Shown here: in pieces, positions 50,336 through 59,803 of the stretch
Numbering within the stretch: position 1 is the first letter of the stretch
Layout: each line of letters begins with the position of its first letter
Assembly (NCBI GenBank): GCA_034007295.1
Contig: JAVERC010000018.1
Location: 1 to 60,473 of the forward strand
Reading direction: 5' to 3'
Origin: JACKCP01 sp034007295
GTDB taxonomy: Bacteria; Desulfobacterota; Desulfobacteria; Desulfobacterales; JACKCP01
Length of the DNA: 60,473 bases
Program-made: the position numbers and the translations under genes
The notes under the pieces: generated by a model
What the model was told of the DNA's origin: nothing
Databases searched by the model: none
The model's input: only the letters and a program-made list of their open reading frames with translations

Positions 50336-51705
50336 TTTATAACTTCCTTACCAAGCATTTCATCAAGAGCCTGTTTTGGGGTGCTATGAAAAAATTTAAA
50401 TTTATTTGCAATAAGTTTATCTGGAAAAACCTTTGCACCGCATAATACAGTTTCATATCCTTTTTGTCCCATAAAAAGTTTTATTATAAAAGACGGGATT
50501 TTAAAATAGACCGGAAGCTTAACACAATTTGAAATATCAGTCATAAGTTCATTAAATTTTACAGGATTATTTGAACAAAGATTTACATACCCTTTAATAT
50601 TTTTGTTGAAAATAATATTGTAAACTCCATTAATCCAGTCTTCATGGGAAATCCAGCTTACATACTGACTGCCATTTCCCGGAACTGCGGCAGTTCCTGT
50701 ATAAAAACCTTTTAAAAGAATTGGAAGAGCTCCGCCTTCAGGCGTAAGTACAATTCCGGTTCTTAAAATAACCACCCTTGTTTTTTTGTTAGTACAAAGA
50801 AGTGCAGAGTTTTCCCAAATTTTACATACACCTGAAATAAAGAGATTTCCTTTTTTGGAGTCCTCATTTAATCTTTCATTTCCCCTGTTTCCGTAAAAAC
50901 CTGTTGCAGAAGATGAAATAAAAAGTTCAGGGGGATTTTCAAGGCTGTTTATTGTTTTTGCAAGAAGTGAGGCTGTATTTTTTCTGCTTGAAATAATTTT
51001 TTCTTTTTTCTTTTTTGTCCAAAAACCTTCTCCAATGGGTTCTCCGGAAAGATTTATTACAACGTCAGTATCTAAAAAAGCTTTTTTGTCTATAATTTTT
51101 TTATTGGGATTCCAGTAGAATTCATTTTCATTTTCAGGAAGTCTTCTTACAAGTTTTTTTACCACATGGCCTGCTGTTGTAAGCCTTGGTATTAAAAGAT
51201 TTCCAAGGGCTCCGCCTGAGCCTGATATAAGAATTGTTTTTTTGTCTTTAAATTTTGAGTTTATTTCAAGGTCTCTTTGTAAAATTTTATGTCTGAATTT
51301 AAAAATTGAATTAAGTTTTTTTAATAAAAGATTTTTAAATAAAGGAAATGTCAAAAAATGAAAAAAAAGTTTAAATTCTATTTTGTCAGTCATTTCGCAC
51401 AAACCTTTTTCATTTTCTGTAAAAATATGTTTGTGCTTCCATTTTAAAAATGGTCCAAAGGTCTGGATGTCTTCAAAATAATTGTTTTCCTGATATTTGG
51501 TATGTATTGCTTTCCAGGTTATTTTAAAAGGGTCATAAAGGTGCATTTTTACTTTTGCATCTTTTTTTATTCCGCCTTTATGAAACTTTACTGAAATTTT
51601 TTGCCATGGAGGTGAAAGTCTTTTAAGAGCTCCGGGGTTTTCATGGAATTTGAAAACCTCTTTTGCGGCAAAATTAAGATTTATTTTTTTTTCAAAATTA
51701 GTCAT
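50332..51705 (-). CDS. TIGR01777-type NAD(P)-epimerase fused to an SRPBCC domain
   Basis: About 457 residues. The first 155 form an SRPBCC/START-like domain ('AAKEVFKFHENPGALKRLSPPW', quoted in part); the rest is a short-chain epimerase with 'ISGSGGALGNLL', 'INLSGEPIGEGFWT', 'SSSATGFYGNRG' and a DUF1731 C-terminus. I chose ATG 51705, four bases after the cysE stop; a TTG at 51753 would overlap cysE by 44 bases and has no ribosome site. The E. coli YfcH relative has no proven role. The fusion is known in several phyla. Confidence 0.85.
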   Translation of the reverse strand: MTNFEKKINLNFAAKEVFKFHENPGALKRLSPPWQKISVKFHKGGIKKDAKVKMHLYDPFKITWKAIHTKYQENNYFEDIQTFGPFLKWKHKHIFTENEKGLCEMTDKIEFKLFFHFLTFPLFKNLLLKKLNSIFKFRHKILQRDLEINSKFKDKKTILISGSGGALGNLLIPRLTTAGHVVKKLVRRLPENENEFYWNPNKKIIDKKAFLDTDVVINLSGEPIGEGFWTKKKKEKIISSRKNTASLLAKTINSLENPPELFISSSATGFYGNRGNERLNEDSKKGNLFISGVCKIWENSALLCTNKKTRVVILRTGIVLTPEGGALPILLKGFYTGTAAVPGNGSQYVSWISHEDWINGVYNIIFNKNIKGYVNLCSNNPVKFNELMTDISNCVKLPVYFKIPSFIIKLFMGQKGYETVLCGAKVFPDKLIANKFKFFHSTPKQALDEMLGKEVIK

Positions 51706-51709
51706 AAAA

Positions 51710-52672
51710 TCAGCTCTGATTTTTTTGTCTGTAATTGAGTTTTGGCTCTTCAAGCAAAACCATTGTGTCTGGAGGAACAGATTTTGTAAGCCACACGTTT
51801 CCGCCTATAACAGCACGCTTTCCAATAATTGTATTGCCGCCTAAAATTGTTGTGCCTGAATAAACAATAACATCATCTTCAAGAGTAGGGTGACGTTTTA
51901 TTCCCTTGAATTTTTCACCGGCATCCTTTGGAAGGGAAAGAGCACCAAGGGTTACACCCTGGTAAAGTCTTACATTTTTACCAATATCTGTTGTTTCGCC
52001 TATTACAACACCTGTTCCGTGGTCAATGGCAAATCTTTCATCTATGTTTGCTCCGGGATGAATATCTATTCCAGTTGCACTGTGGGCATATTCAGTCATA
52101 ATTCTTGGAATAAGAGGGATTTCCATTTTAAAAAGCTCATGAGCTATTCTGTAAACTGTTATTGCAAAAATTCCGGGATATGAAAAAATTATTTCATCAT
52201 AGTTTTTTGCAGCAGGGTCTCCGTCAAGAGTTGCTTTTACATCTGTTGCAAGTATTTTTCTAAGTTCAGGTATTTTTTCAAACAGCTTTAGAGCAGCTTC
52301 ATATCCCTGATTAATGCAGACTTCGCATGGTTTGTCATATCTGAAACATTCATGGCGAAAGCTTTTAATAATTTGTTCAGCAAGTCTTGGATAAAGATTT
52401 GAAACACTTAATCCAATTTTATATTTAAGATTGTATTGTTCAACTTTTTGCTTTGAAAAATATCCGGGAAATAAAATTTTTATAAATTCATTTATTATAC
52501 TTACAATTTCTCCCCTTGAAGGGATAGGTTCATTATTTATATGAGTAAATGAATTTTTATCAAAGCATGAATCAATTATTTTTTCTGTAACTTCATGAAG
52601 TTTTTGCTTGTAATGTTCCAAAGAGTCCTTGCCAGGTTCGCACAGTTTGGGATCCCGTATAATTTTTTTCAT
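51710..52672 (-). CDS. cysE: Serine O-acetyltransferase
   Basis: 320 residues; makes O-acetylserine for cysteine synthesis. The C-terminal left-handed beta-helix has 'TGIDIHPGANIDERFAIDHGTG', cited in part, 'GVVIGETTDIGKNV', 'YQGVTLGA' and 'ILGGNTIIGKRAVIGGNVW', with the catalytic His-Asp pair in the first block. The N-terminal 190 residues are longer than in E. coli CysE, as in the EpsC-type group common in anaerobes. The final Ile of short CysE proteins, used for docking to CysK, is not at the end here. Confidence 0.92.
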   Translation of the reverse strand: MKKIIRDPKLCEPGKDSLEHYKQKLHEVTEKIIDSCFDKNSFTHINNEPIPSRGEIVSIINEFIKILFPGYFSKQKVEQYNLKYKIGLSVSNLYPRLAEQIIKSFRHECFRYDKPCEVCINQGYEAALKLFEKIPELRKILATDVKATLDGDPAAKNYDEIIFSYPGIFAITVYRIAHELFKMEIPLIPRIMTEYAHSATGIDIHPGANIDERFAIDHGTGVVIGETTDIGKNVRLYQGVTLGALSLPKDAGEKFKGIKRHPTLEDDVIVYSGTTILGGNTIIGKRAVIGGNVWLTKSVPPDTMVLLEEPKLNYRQKNQS

Positions 52673-52840
52673 TTTTTTCTCTTTTTTAGTTTAGCATATT
52701 AAGTTTATTAAAAAATTTTTTAATACAGAACTTAACAATAAAATTATAAAATTCAATAAATACAAAAATAATATAATCTTGTTTGATAATAAAAAATAAT
52801 ATAAATTAAAAAATTTTGGAATACATATTAAGGAGTTAAA

Positions 52841-53740
52841 ATGAGAATTGTAACAAGACCCGACCTTGACGGAATTGTGTGTGCTGTTTTGTTATATGAA
52901 GCCCTGGACATAAAAGAGGATATATACTGGGTAGAACCAAACCAGATTCAAAATAATGAATGCAATATAAAAAAAGGCGATATTCTTGCAAATCTTCCAT
53001 ACCATGAAAATTGTTTTATGTGGTTTGACCACCATATTTCAAATACAGCCGTAAAAGAGTTTAAAGGGAAACATGAAATTGCTCCCTCAGCTGCAGGAGT
53101 TATCTATAATTATTATTCAGATATATTTAAAGACAGGTTTAAAGAGCTAATCATAAATACAGATAAAATTGATTCAGCTGATCTTACAATTGATGAAGTT
53201 AACTTTCCTGAAAAATATCCTTATGTTTTACTTTCCATGACAATCAAAAACAGGCAGTTTGAAGATGCACCTTACTGGAAAAAATTGATTGAACTTTTAA
53301 GAAGTGAACCAATTGATAAAATAATGAAAGACCCTGATGTTGAAAAAAGATGCAATAAAGTAATTGAAGAAAATATAAAATGGAAAAAAATTTTAAATGA
53401 AAATACTTCAATAGATGAAAATGTTTCAATTTTAGATTTAAGGTCTTTTGGGACAAAGGCACCGTCTGGCAATAGATTTTTAATTTATTCAATGTTTCCT
53501 GAAACTAATGTGAGTGTTAAAATCCGTTATGCAGATGATGATCCCCAAAAAATTATTGTAAGCGTTGGCCATTCAATTTTTAATAAAACCTGTAATGTTA
53601 ATGTTGGTAAGCTTCTTTCAAAACACAATGGAGGCGGCCATAAAGGTGCTGGAGCATTTTCAGTGAAAAAAGATTTATTTGATGAAAAAATAAAATTTAT
53701 TATTAATATTTTAAAGAACAATAAACCTTTTACAGATTAG
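52841..53740 (+). CDS. DHH-family phosphoesterase (exopolyphosphatase-like)
   Basis: 299 residues. 'RPDLDGIVCA' provides the first metal Asp pair, 'WFDHHISN' is the DHH motif, and 'GGGHKGAGAFSV' is the DHHA1 substrate loop. Such proteins hydrolyse nanoRNA, cyclic dinucleotides or short polyphosphate; the substrate cannot be read from sequence. AAGGAG precedes ATG. First gene of a seven-gene plus-strand run; a second DHH protein lies two genes downstream. Confidence 0.85.
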   Translation: MRIVTRPDLDGIVCAVLLYEALDIKEDIYWVEPNQIQNNECNIKKGDILANLPYHENCFMWFDHHISNTAVKEFKGKHEIAPSAAGVIYNYYSDIFKDRFKELIINTDKIDSADLTIDEVNFPEKYPYVLLSMTIKNRQFEDAPYWKKLIELLRSEPIDKIMKDPDVEKRCNKVIEENIKWKKILNENTSIDENVSILDLRSFGTKAPSGNRFLIYSMFPETNVSVKIRYADDDPQKIIVSVGHSIFNKTCNVNVGKLLSKHNGGGHKGAGAFSVKKDLFDEKIKFIINILKNNKPFTD

Positions 53741-53753
53741 CACCATAAATTTA

Positions 53754-54908
53754 ATGAAGATAAATTTTTTTAAAAAAAACAAAATAAAACAAAATCTATT
53801 GGCATTTGATGAAATTTTTAATGCTGGCAGTTCATGCAGAAAATGTGGAAAATGTCAGTCTGTATGCCCTGTTTTTAGACAGACCGGATTTGAGCAGCAT
53901 ACAGCAAGGGGAAAACTCTGCCTTTTAGAAGGCTTAAAAAATGAATTTTTTTTTGATCCCTCTTTGATTGAAGAAGATTTAAGATTTTGTCTTTTGTGCG
54001 GTAGATGCATGGAAGCCTGTCCTGCTGGGATTAATACTTTATCAGTTTTTATAAAAGCAAGAATTGCAATGATTGAGTTTGATAAAAAATCTTTTATTAA
54101 AAGATTTTTAATAAGAATTTTTGTCAGATTCCCTTTTCTTTTTAAATTTCTAAAACAAAATTCAAATTTAGCTGAAAATAAGCCTGTAAAAAAAATAAAT
54201 GAAAAAAAACTTATTTTTTTTACAGGATGTCTTTTTGACAGAGCTTTTGATGATACAACGAAAAAAGCTTTGAGTTTTTTTAATCGATCAGGTTTTGATC
54301 CTGTTGTTGTTTCACAGGAGTGCTGCGGCCTGCCTTTTTTGTCATCAGGAGATAAAAGCGGGTTTTTAAAGGCAGGCGAGAAACTGTATGAAAAATTTTT
54401 GAATTCAGGCTCAAATATAATTGTTTCAGGCTGTCCTACCTGTATATCAACTCTAAAAAAAATATGGCCTGAGTTTTTAAGTTTTGGAGTAGATATGAAT
54501 AAAAATTTTGAAATATATGATTTCCATGAGTTTGCAGCAAAAATTCTTAAGGAAAATGATATGGAGTTTAAATTAGATTCAGAACAAAAAATGAAATGGC
54601 ATCTTCCTTGTCATATAAAATCACTTGGTGCTGAAAAAGATGCTGAATATGTTTTGGAAAAATGTTTTAACTTTAAGCCTGAAAAAGATTCTAAGCTTAA
54701 TTCCTGCTGCGGGTTTGGAGGAACATTTAGTATAGATCATCCATTTATTTCCAAAAAAATTCTTGATGAAAAGTTTGAAGATCTTATGCTTGAAAATGGA
54801 GAAATTATTATAACAGGATGTCCTGCATGCATTTTGCAGCTTAAAAGATCTATAAAAAAAAATAAAGTTTTGCACACAATAGACCTTGTTTTTGAAAAAT
54901 CGGGTTAA
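53754..54908 (+). CDS. (Fe-S)-binding oxidoreductase subunit (GlcF/HdrD-like)
   Basis: 384 residues. Two 4Fe-4S motifs, 'CRKCGKCQSVCP' (about 28-39) and 'CLLCGRCMEACP' (about 80-91), are followed by two CCG domains: 'CCGLPF' near 184 and 'CCGFGGTF' near 322. This is the layout of glycolate oxidase GlcF and heterodisulfide reductase HdrD subunits. No FAD or flavin partner is adjacent, so the electron partner is unknown. It lacks a clear ribosome site and starts 13 bases after the DHH gene. Confidence 0.85.
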   Translation: MKINFFKKNKIKQNLLAFDEIFNAGSSCRKCGKCQSVCPVFRQTGFEQHTARGKLCLLEGLKNEFFFDPSLIEEDLRFCLLCGRCMEACPAGINTLSVFIKARIAMIEFDKKSFIKRFLIRIFVRFPFLFKFLKQNSNLAENKPVKKINEKKLIFFTGCLFDRAFDDTTKKALSFFNRSGFDPVVVSQECCGLPFLSSGDKSGFLKAGEKLYEKFLNSGSNIIVSGCPTCISTLKKIWPEFLSFGVDMNKNFEIYDFHEFAAKILKENDMEFKLDSEQKMKWHLPCHIKSLGAEKDAEYVLEKCFNFKPEKDSKLNSCCGFGGTFSIDHPFISKKILDEKFEDLMLENGEIIITGCPACILQLKRSIKKNKVLHTIDLVFEKSG

Positions 54909-54928
54909 AAGGTCTAAAAGGAGTATTT

Positions 54929-55930
54929 ATGGCTCTTTCCAATTCAGAAAGGATAAAAAAGTTTTTTTCAGTTTTTTCGGGTGAAGATCAGGTCTTGATC
55001 TTGATTAATGCTGATCCAGATGCCATGTCTTGTGCTATGGCAGTAAAAAGACTTTTATGGAGAAAGGTTGCAGGCGTTTTAATCTGCAGCATAAATAAAG
55101 TGAAACGGCCTGACAATCTTTCAATGATAAGGCTTCTTGGAATAAAAATGATCCATATAACTGAACTTGATAAATCAAAGTTTACAAAAGTTGTAATGGT
55201 AGATTCACAGCCTGAGCATAGCGAATTATTTAAGGAATTTAAGCCTGATGTTTTAATTGACCACCATCCGGACACCGGATTTAAGGCAAAATTTACAGAC
55301 ATAAGAGCAGCATATGGAGCAACAGCAACAATTTTGACCGAATATTTAAAGGCAGCAGGAATAAAGCCTTCTGTTAAGCTTGCAACAGGTTTATATTACG
55401 GAATTAAAACAGATACCTCCAATTTTCAAAGACAGACTCTTCCAGAGGATATCAGAGCCTTTCAATATCTTTTTAAATTTGCAAATATTCATCTTGAAAG
55501 ACGCATTGATCAGGCTGAAGTTCCACTTGATTTTCTTCAGTATTACGAAAAAGCCTTTCATGCAAAAGTAATAAAAGGAAACAGGCTTTACGTTCATTTA
55601 GGAGATGTACCGACTCCAGACGTTTTAGTACAGATTGCAGATTTTTTCATGAGAGTTGATAAAATAAACTGGACAATAGTTTCAGGTAATTGTGAAGAAA
55701 AAGTAATAATTATTTTAAGAAACGACGGTATAAGAAAAAATGCAGGAAAAGTTGCAGAGGCAAGTTTTGGAGAATATGGCTCTGCCGGAGGTCACAGAGG
55801 AATGGCAAGAGCAGAAATTGATTTTATTTCAATAGAAAAACATGTATCTCCCAGAAATCAGAGAAAACTTGGACTGTGGATAAGAAACCATATAGAGCTT
55901 CGCACAGGAAGAAAAGGCAGTAAATCTTGA
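54929..55930 (+). CDS. DHH-family phosphoesterase (NrnA-like)
   Basis: 333 residues. 'LINADPDAMSCAMAV', 'VMVDSQPEH', 'LIDHHPDTG' and 'YGSAGGHRGMARAEI' give the DHH and DHHA1 metal and substrate motifs. The layout matches NrnA oligoribonuclease/pAp phosphatase or c-di-AMP phosphodiesterases. AAAGGAG precedes ATG. It ends four bases into the next gene (TTGA overlap). It is only distantly similar to the DHH protein at the start of the operon. Confidence 0.85.
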   Translation: MALSNSERIKKFFSVFSGEDQVLILINADPDAMSCAMAVKRLLWRKVAGVLICSINKVKRPDNLSMIRLLGIKMIHITELDKSKFTKVVMVDSQPEHSELFKEFKPDVLIDHHPDTGFKAKFTDIRAAYGATATILTEYLKAAGIKPSVKLATGLYYGIKTDTSNFQRQTLPEDIRAFQYLFKFANIHLERRIDQAEVPLDFLQYYEKAFHAKVIKGNRLYVHLGDVPTPDVLVQIADFFMRVDKINWTIVSGNCEEKVIIILRNDGIRKNAGKVAEASFGEYGSAGGHRGMARAEIDFISIEKHVSPRNQRKLGLWIRNHIELRTGRKGSKS

Positions 55931-56688
55931 AAATAACAATTCTTGGTTCAGGGAGCTGTGTTTTTTCACTAAAAAGGGCTGCTTCGTCCATTCTTGTTGA
56001 AACAGAAAAAATAAACCTTTTAGTTGATGCTGGTACAGGCTGTACTAGAAGGCTTCTTGAAAAAGGCTTTAAAATTGAGACCCTTGATGGAATTTTTCTT
56101 TCACATTTTCATATAGACCACAGCTCAGAACTTGTTCCCATTCTTTTTTCATTAAAATATGGCAATTATTCTAATTTAAAGGAAAAATTTTTCCTTATGG
56201 GAGGGCCTGGATTAAATGATTTTTATGAAAAATTAAAAATTGTTTACGGACATTGGATTGATCTTGATGGTAAAATTGAAATTTTGGAATTTGAAAAAAT
56301 TAATAGCCCAAAAATTGAGTTTTATGATATAGATATTGAAACATTCCATGTAAATCACAGGCCTGAATCTCTGGCATTAAAAATATTGGACAAGAAAAAT
56401 AAAATATTTGTCTATTCCGGAGATATGGATTTAACTCCTGGATTTGAAATTTTTATAAATAATTGCGACCTTTTAGTTATTGAGTCAGCCATGCCTGACA
56501 ATTTAAAGGTAGAAGGCCATCTTACTCCGGTTCTTGCAGCTGGAATTGGTTTGAAGGGGAATGTTAAAGAATTGATTTTAACTCATTTTTATCCTCAATG
56601 CGAAAAAGATGATTTTTTAATTAATGCTGATAAAATATTTAAAGGGAATATAAAACTTGCAAAAGATCTTATGGAGATAAAATTGTAA
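55927..56688 (+). CDS. MBL-fold metallohydrolase (RNase Z-like)
   Basis: 253 residues. 'ILGSGSCVFSLKRAASSILV' opens the fold and 'LSHFHIDHSSELV' is the HxHxDH zinc motif, with further ligands in 'YSGDMDLTP' and 'LTHFYPQ'. RNase Z and related phosphodiesterases share this sequence order, but the tRNA-binding arm of true RNase Z is absent. TTG start overlapping the DHH gene. Substrate unknown; nucleotide or phosphonate turnover is plausible from its neighbours. Confidence 0.8.
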   Translation: MKITILGSGSCVFSLKRAASSILVETEKINLLVDAGTGCTRRLLEKGFKIETLDGIFLSHFHIDHSSELVPILFSLKYGNYSNLKEKFFLMGGPGLNDFYEKLKIVYGHWIDLDGKIEILEFEKINSPKIEFYDIDIETFHVNHRPESLALKILDKKNKIFVYSGDMDLTPGFEIFINNCDLLVIESAMPDNLKVEGHLTPVLAAGIGLKGNVKELILTHFYPQCEKDDFLINADKIFKGNIKLAKDLMEIKL

Positions 56689-57426
56689 ATGGAATATTAT
56701 CCAATATATTTAAATCTTTGCAGAAAAAAAATTCTTGTGGTCGGGGGAGGAAGTGTTGCCTTGAGAAAAACAAAAAGACTTCTTGACGCAAAAGCTTTTG
56801 TAAAAGTAGTAGCTCCGCTGTTTCATGAAGGTTTTGAAACCATAAGATCCAATGAAAATCTTGTTTTAAATTTAAAGACATTTGAAGAAAAAGATGCTTT
56901 AGATGTATTCCTTGTCTTTGCAGCAACAGATGACAGGGAGCTTAACTTCATTATTTCCGAATTTTGTGAAACCAGGGGAATTCTTTGTAATATTGTAGAC
57001 AACCCTGAAAAATCAGGATTTATTGTACCGTCGTGCATTAAAAGAGGGGACTTAATGCTTGCTGTTTCAACAGGCGGAAAAAGCCCTGCTTTGTCAAGAA
57101 AACTTAGAAAGGACCTTGAAAAGGAATTTGGCGATGAATATGAAATTTTTCTTTATTTTCTTGGAGAAATAAGAAATGCAATTTTAGAGAAAAGAAGAGG
57201 TAATCCTGAAAACAGAGATATATTTAGGGAAATGGTTTTTGGTAATTTGTTGAGTTCCATCAAAAATAAAGATATTGAAGGAATAGAAACTGAATTAAGA
57301 CAAATTTTAGACAGCAGGGATTTGGCTGAAGGTCTTATGGATAAATTACTTGAAGAAAAAAATGATTATTTTTTTGATGTGGAAAAAAATAGTTTCTTAT
57401 TTTTATCAAGAGAGAGCGATTTATGA
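56689..57426 (+). CDS. Precorrin-2 dehydrogenase / siroheme synthase N-terminal type
   Basis: 245 residues. 'YYPIYLNLCRKKILVVGGGSVALRKTKRL' style N-terminus (cited in part) with the NAD loop 'GGGSVALRK', then 'FAATDDRELN', 'NIVDNPEKSGFIVPS' and 'VSTGGKSPALSRKLRK', matching Met8/CysG N-terminal enzymes that oxidise precorrin-2 and may insert iron. The methyltransferase half of CysG is missing, as is usual in anaerobes. ATG follows the previous stop directly. With hemA downstream it feeds siroheme and, in such bacteria, probably siroheme-derived heme. Confidence 0.9.
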   Translation: MEYYPIYLNLCRKKILVVGGGSVALRKTKRLLDAKAFVKVVAPLFHEGFETIRSNENLVLNLKTFEEKDALDVFLVFAATDDRELNFIISEFCETRGILCNIVDNPEKSGFIVPSCIKRGDLMLAVSTGGKSPALSRKLRKDLEKEFGDEYEIFLYFLGEIRNAILEKRRGNPENRDIFREMVFGNLLSSIKNKDIEGIETELRQILDSRDLAEGLMDKLLEEKNDYFFDVEKNSFLFLSRESDL

Positions 57427-58253
57427 TTTTTGGTGGCTTAGTACTTTTTATTTTATCCTGTTGTTTTTATGTGATTTTTCAAGTTAAAAACAAAAGCTTT
57501 TACAGAAAATCGGGCTTTTTTTCTCTTTGTTTCGGATTTTTGCTGATTGGTCTTGAACTTGTACTCGCAAGCTTTGATTCTGGATATATATCTGCTTTTG
57601 GAGTGAGAAATGTATTGATAATTTCTGCATTTTCAGTCTCATTTTTTTTCCTTCTTCTTTTTATCAAATTTAAAATAGATCTGGTCGGAGCTGCAGTGTC
57701 TTTTTTTTGTGTATTTTTGACAGGAGCAGCACTTTTTTTTGATAAAACTCAATATTTAGGCCAAGAAGATTTTAATATTTTTATGACAGCCCTTCATGTT
57801 TTTTTTACTTTTTTTGCAAATGCTGCTTTTTTTACCGCTTGTGTAATAGGGCTTTTTTATGTTGTCCAAGAACAAAATATTAAGCTTAAAAAACACGGAA
57901 TAATATTTAAAAGACTTCCATCTCTTGAACTACTTGAATCTTCGGGTAATTTTTGTATAACCTGGGGCTTTTTTTTTCTTACAATTGGTCTTGGAATAGG
58001 CGTTGTTGCCTCCAAACAGACTTTTGGCAGTTTTCTTATGATGGATGCAAAAGAAGTCTGGTCTTTTTTGGTTTGGTTGTTGTATGCTGCTTTAATCCAT
58101 GGAAGGCTTACTTCAAGATGGAGAGGTAAAAAAGCTGCTGTTATGGCAATAATTGGTTTTTTTATAGTTGTTTTTTCCTTTATAGGAATAAATATATTTA
58201 TGGATACAACCCATGGTGAATATTTTCTGGGTAAATTAATAATTAGAGGTTAA
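57423..58253 (+). CDS. CcsA/HemX-like cytochrome c assembly protein
   Basis: 276 residues with about eight membrane helices. The C-terminal third has 'MDAKEVWSFLVWLLYAALIHGR', quoted in part, the conserved region of CcsA/ResC and HemX proteins, and 'DTTHGEYF' at the end. Its ATG overlaps the siroheme synthase stop (ATGA). A gene of this type next to hemA is a common arrangement in Desulfobacterota and Firmicutes, where HemX controls HemA levels; a heme-export role in cytochrome c biogenesis is the alternative. Confidence 0.82.
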   Translation: MIFGGLVLFILSCCFYVIFQVKNKSFYRKSGFFSLCFGFLLIGLELVLASFDSGYISAFGVRNVLIISAFSVSFFFLLLFIKFKIDLVGAAVSFFCVFLTGAALFFDKTQYLGQEDFNIFMTALHVFFTFFANAAFFTACVIGLFYVVQEQNIKLKKHGIIFKRLPSLELLESSGNFCITWGFFFLTIGLGIGVVASKQTFGSFLMMDAKEVWSFLVWLLYAALIHGRLTSRWRGKKAAVMAIIGFFIVVFSFIGINIFMDTTHGEYFLGKLIIRG

Positions 58254-58258
58254 GTTTT

Positions 58259-59581
58259 ATGAGTGTTTTAAACCAGCAGGAAATTGTAGTTGCAGGTATG
58301 AATCACAGAACAGCACCTGTGGAAATAAGAGAAAAATTGTCATTAAATCAAGATGAAATTAAAAATGCACTTGAACTGATGAAGGAAAAAAAGGCCTTTA
58401 ATGAGGCTTTTTTATTTTCTACCTGCAATAGAGTTGAAGCTGTTTTTGTTTCGGATTGTCCTGAAGAAGGCTTAAAAAAAATTTTTGAAATTCTTGCCAT
58501 TGTTAAAAATATTCCAATGTCTGATTTTATTTCCTGTTTTTATAAATTAACAGGACTTGATGCGGTAAAACATATATTTAGAGTTGCTTCAAGCCTGGAC
58601 TCAATGATTCTTGGAGAGCCTCAGATTCTTGGACAGGTAAAAAATGCTTATAAATGTGCTACCTCGGCAGGAAGTTCTAAAGTCATTTTAAACAGACTTT
58701 TTCACAGGGCGTTTCAGGCTGCAAAGCGTGTCAGGACAGAAACCGGAATTGGCGGCCATGCTGTTTCCATAAGTTATGCAGCAATTGAACTTGCCAAAAA
58801 AATATTTGGAAATCTTTCAAATAAAAAAGTCCTTCTTATTGGTGCAGGAGAAATGGCAGAGCTTGCAGTAGAGCATCTTGTTCAAAATAATGTTTCTCAT
58901 GTTTTTGTTGCCAACAGGACATTTGAAAAAGGCCTTGACCTTGCTAAAAGATTTTCCGGTTCTGCAATAAGATTTGAAGAACTGATTTCAGCTTTTCAAT
59001 GGGTTGATATAATTATATCTTCTACAGGAGCACCTGATTATATAATTTCAGGAAAAGAAATGCGGCCTGTAATGAAAAACAGAAAAAACAGACCTCTTTT
59101 TTTTATTGATATTGCTGTTCCAAGGGATATTGATCCAGATCTAAATAAAATAGACAATATTTATCTCTATGATGTTGATGATTTGCAAGATGTCGTAGAA
59201 GTAAATATGGAAGAAAGAAAAAAAGAAGCAGCTCTTGCAGAAGAAATAGTTGATGAAATGTCAAAAAAATTTTTAATCTGGAAAAAAAGCCTTCAAATTG
59301 TTCCAACAATAGTTGAGCTTAGAAAAAAAGTTCAGGATGCAGTTGAATATGAAATTTTCAGGACAATGAAGGATAATCATCTGGAAAAATCTTTTGGAAG
59401 TGAATCTGTTGACAAAATGGTTGATTCAATTTGCTCACGGCTTTTGCATGACCCAATAAATTTTCTTAAAAATCCAGGCTCACACAGGGATGTTCAGTCC
59501 TATCTTCTTTTGGTCAGAAATCTTTTTAATCTTGATGATAAAAAAAAAGATGAATTTAGTCCTAAAATAATAGAAAAGTGA
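58259..59581 (+). CDS. hemA: Glutamyl-tRNA reductase
   Basis: 440 residues; first step of tetrapyrrole synthesis from Glu-tRNA. 'GMNHRTAPVEIREKLSL' starts the catalytic domain, 'LFSTCNRVEA' holds the active-site Cys (about 51), 'LDSMILGEPQILGQVK' the substrate region, and 'LIGAGEMAEL' the NADPH domain. The C-terminal dimerisation helix is present. GAGG lies before ATG. Last gene of the siroheme-ccsA-hemA stretch. Confidence 0.96.
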   Translation: MSVLNQQEIVVAGMNHRTAPVEIREKLSLNQDEIKNALELMKEKKAFNEAFLFSTCNRVEAVFVSDCPEEGLKKIFEILAIVKNIPMSDFISCFYKLTGLDAVKHIFRVASSLDSMILGEPQILGQVKNAYKCATSAGSSKVILNRLFHRAFQAAKRVRTETGIGGHAVSISYAAIELAKKIFGNLSNKKVLLIGAGEMAELAVEHLVQNNVSHVFVANRTFEKGLDLAKRFSGSAIRFEELISAFQWVDIIISSTGAPDYIISGKEMRPVMKNRKNRPLFFIDIAVPRDIDPDLNKIDNIYLYDVDDLQDVVEVNMEERKKEAALAEEIVDEMSKKFLIWKKSLQIVPTIVELRKKVQDAVEYEIFRTMKDNHLEKSFGSESVDKMVDSICSRLLHDPINFLKNPGSHRDVQSYLLLVRNLFNLDDKKKDEFSPKIIEK

Positions 59582-59632
59582 CTTGCCTTTTATCGCTGAT
59601 TTTCCATTTATTTATTATAAATTTAAGTTTTA

Positions 59633-59662
59633 AGCATTAGACAAAGCCAAGAGTCTGATGCT
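59633..59662 (+). other. Hairpin between hemA and dksA
   Basis: AGCATTAGAC (59633-59642) pairs with GTCTGATGCT (59653-59662) with one wobble over a ten-base loop. No T run follows, so it is a weak terminator; it may be part of the dksA leader. Confidence 0.4.
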
Positions 59663-59803
59663 ATTTGCGTTTGCAGGGGCTTATAAGGTTTATTCAATAT
59701 AAGTTAACATTGTTATTTTATCTTTACAATTTTCACTTGATTTGTTACAAAACCGTTTTAACTTATATCTGATAGACTGAACCTAGATGAAAGGTATAAT
59801 CCC

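Noticed and set aside
59633..59662. Terminator for hemA
   Set aside because: The stem is good but no T run follows, so it is listed only as a hairpin.
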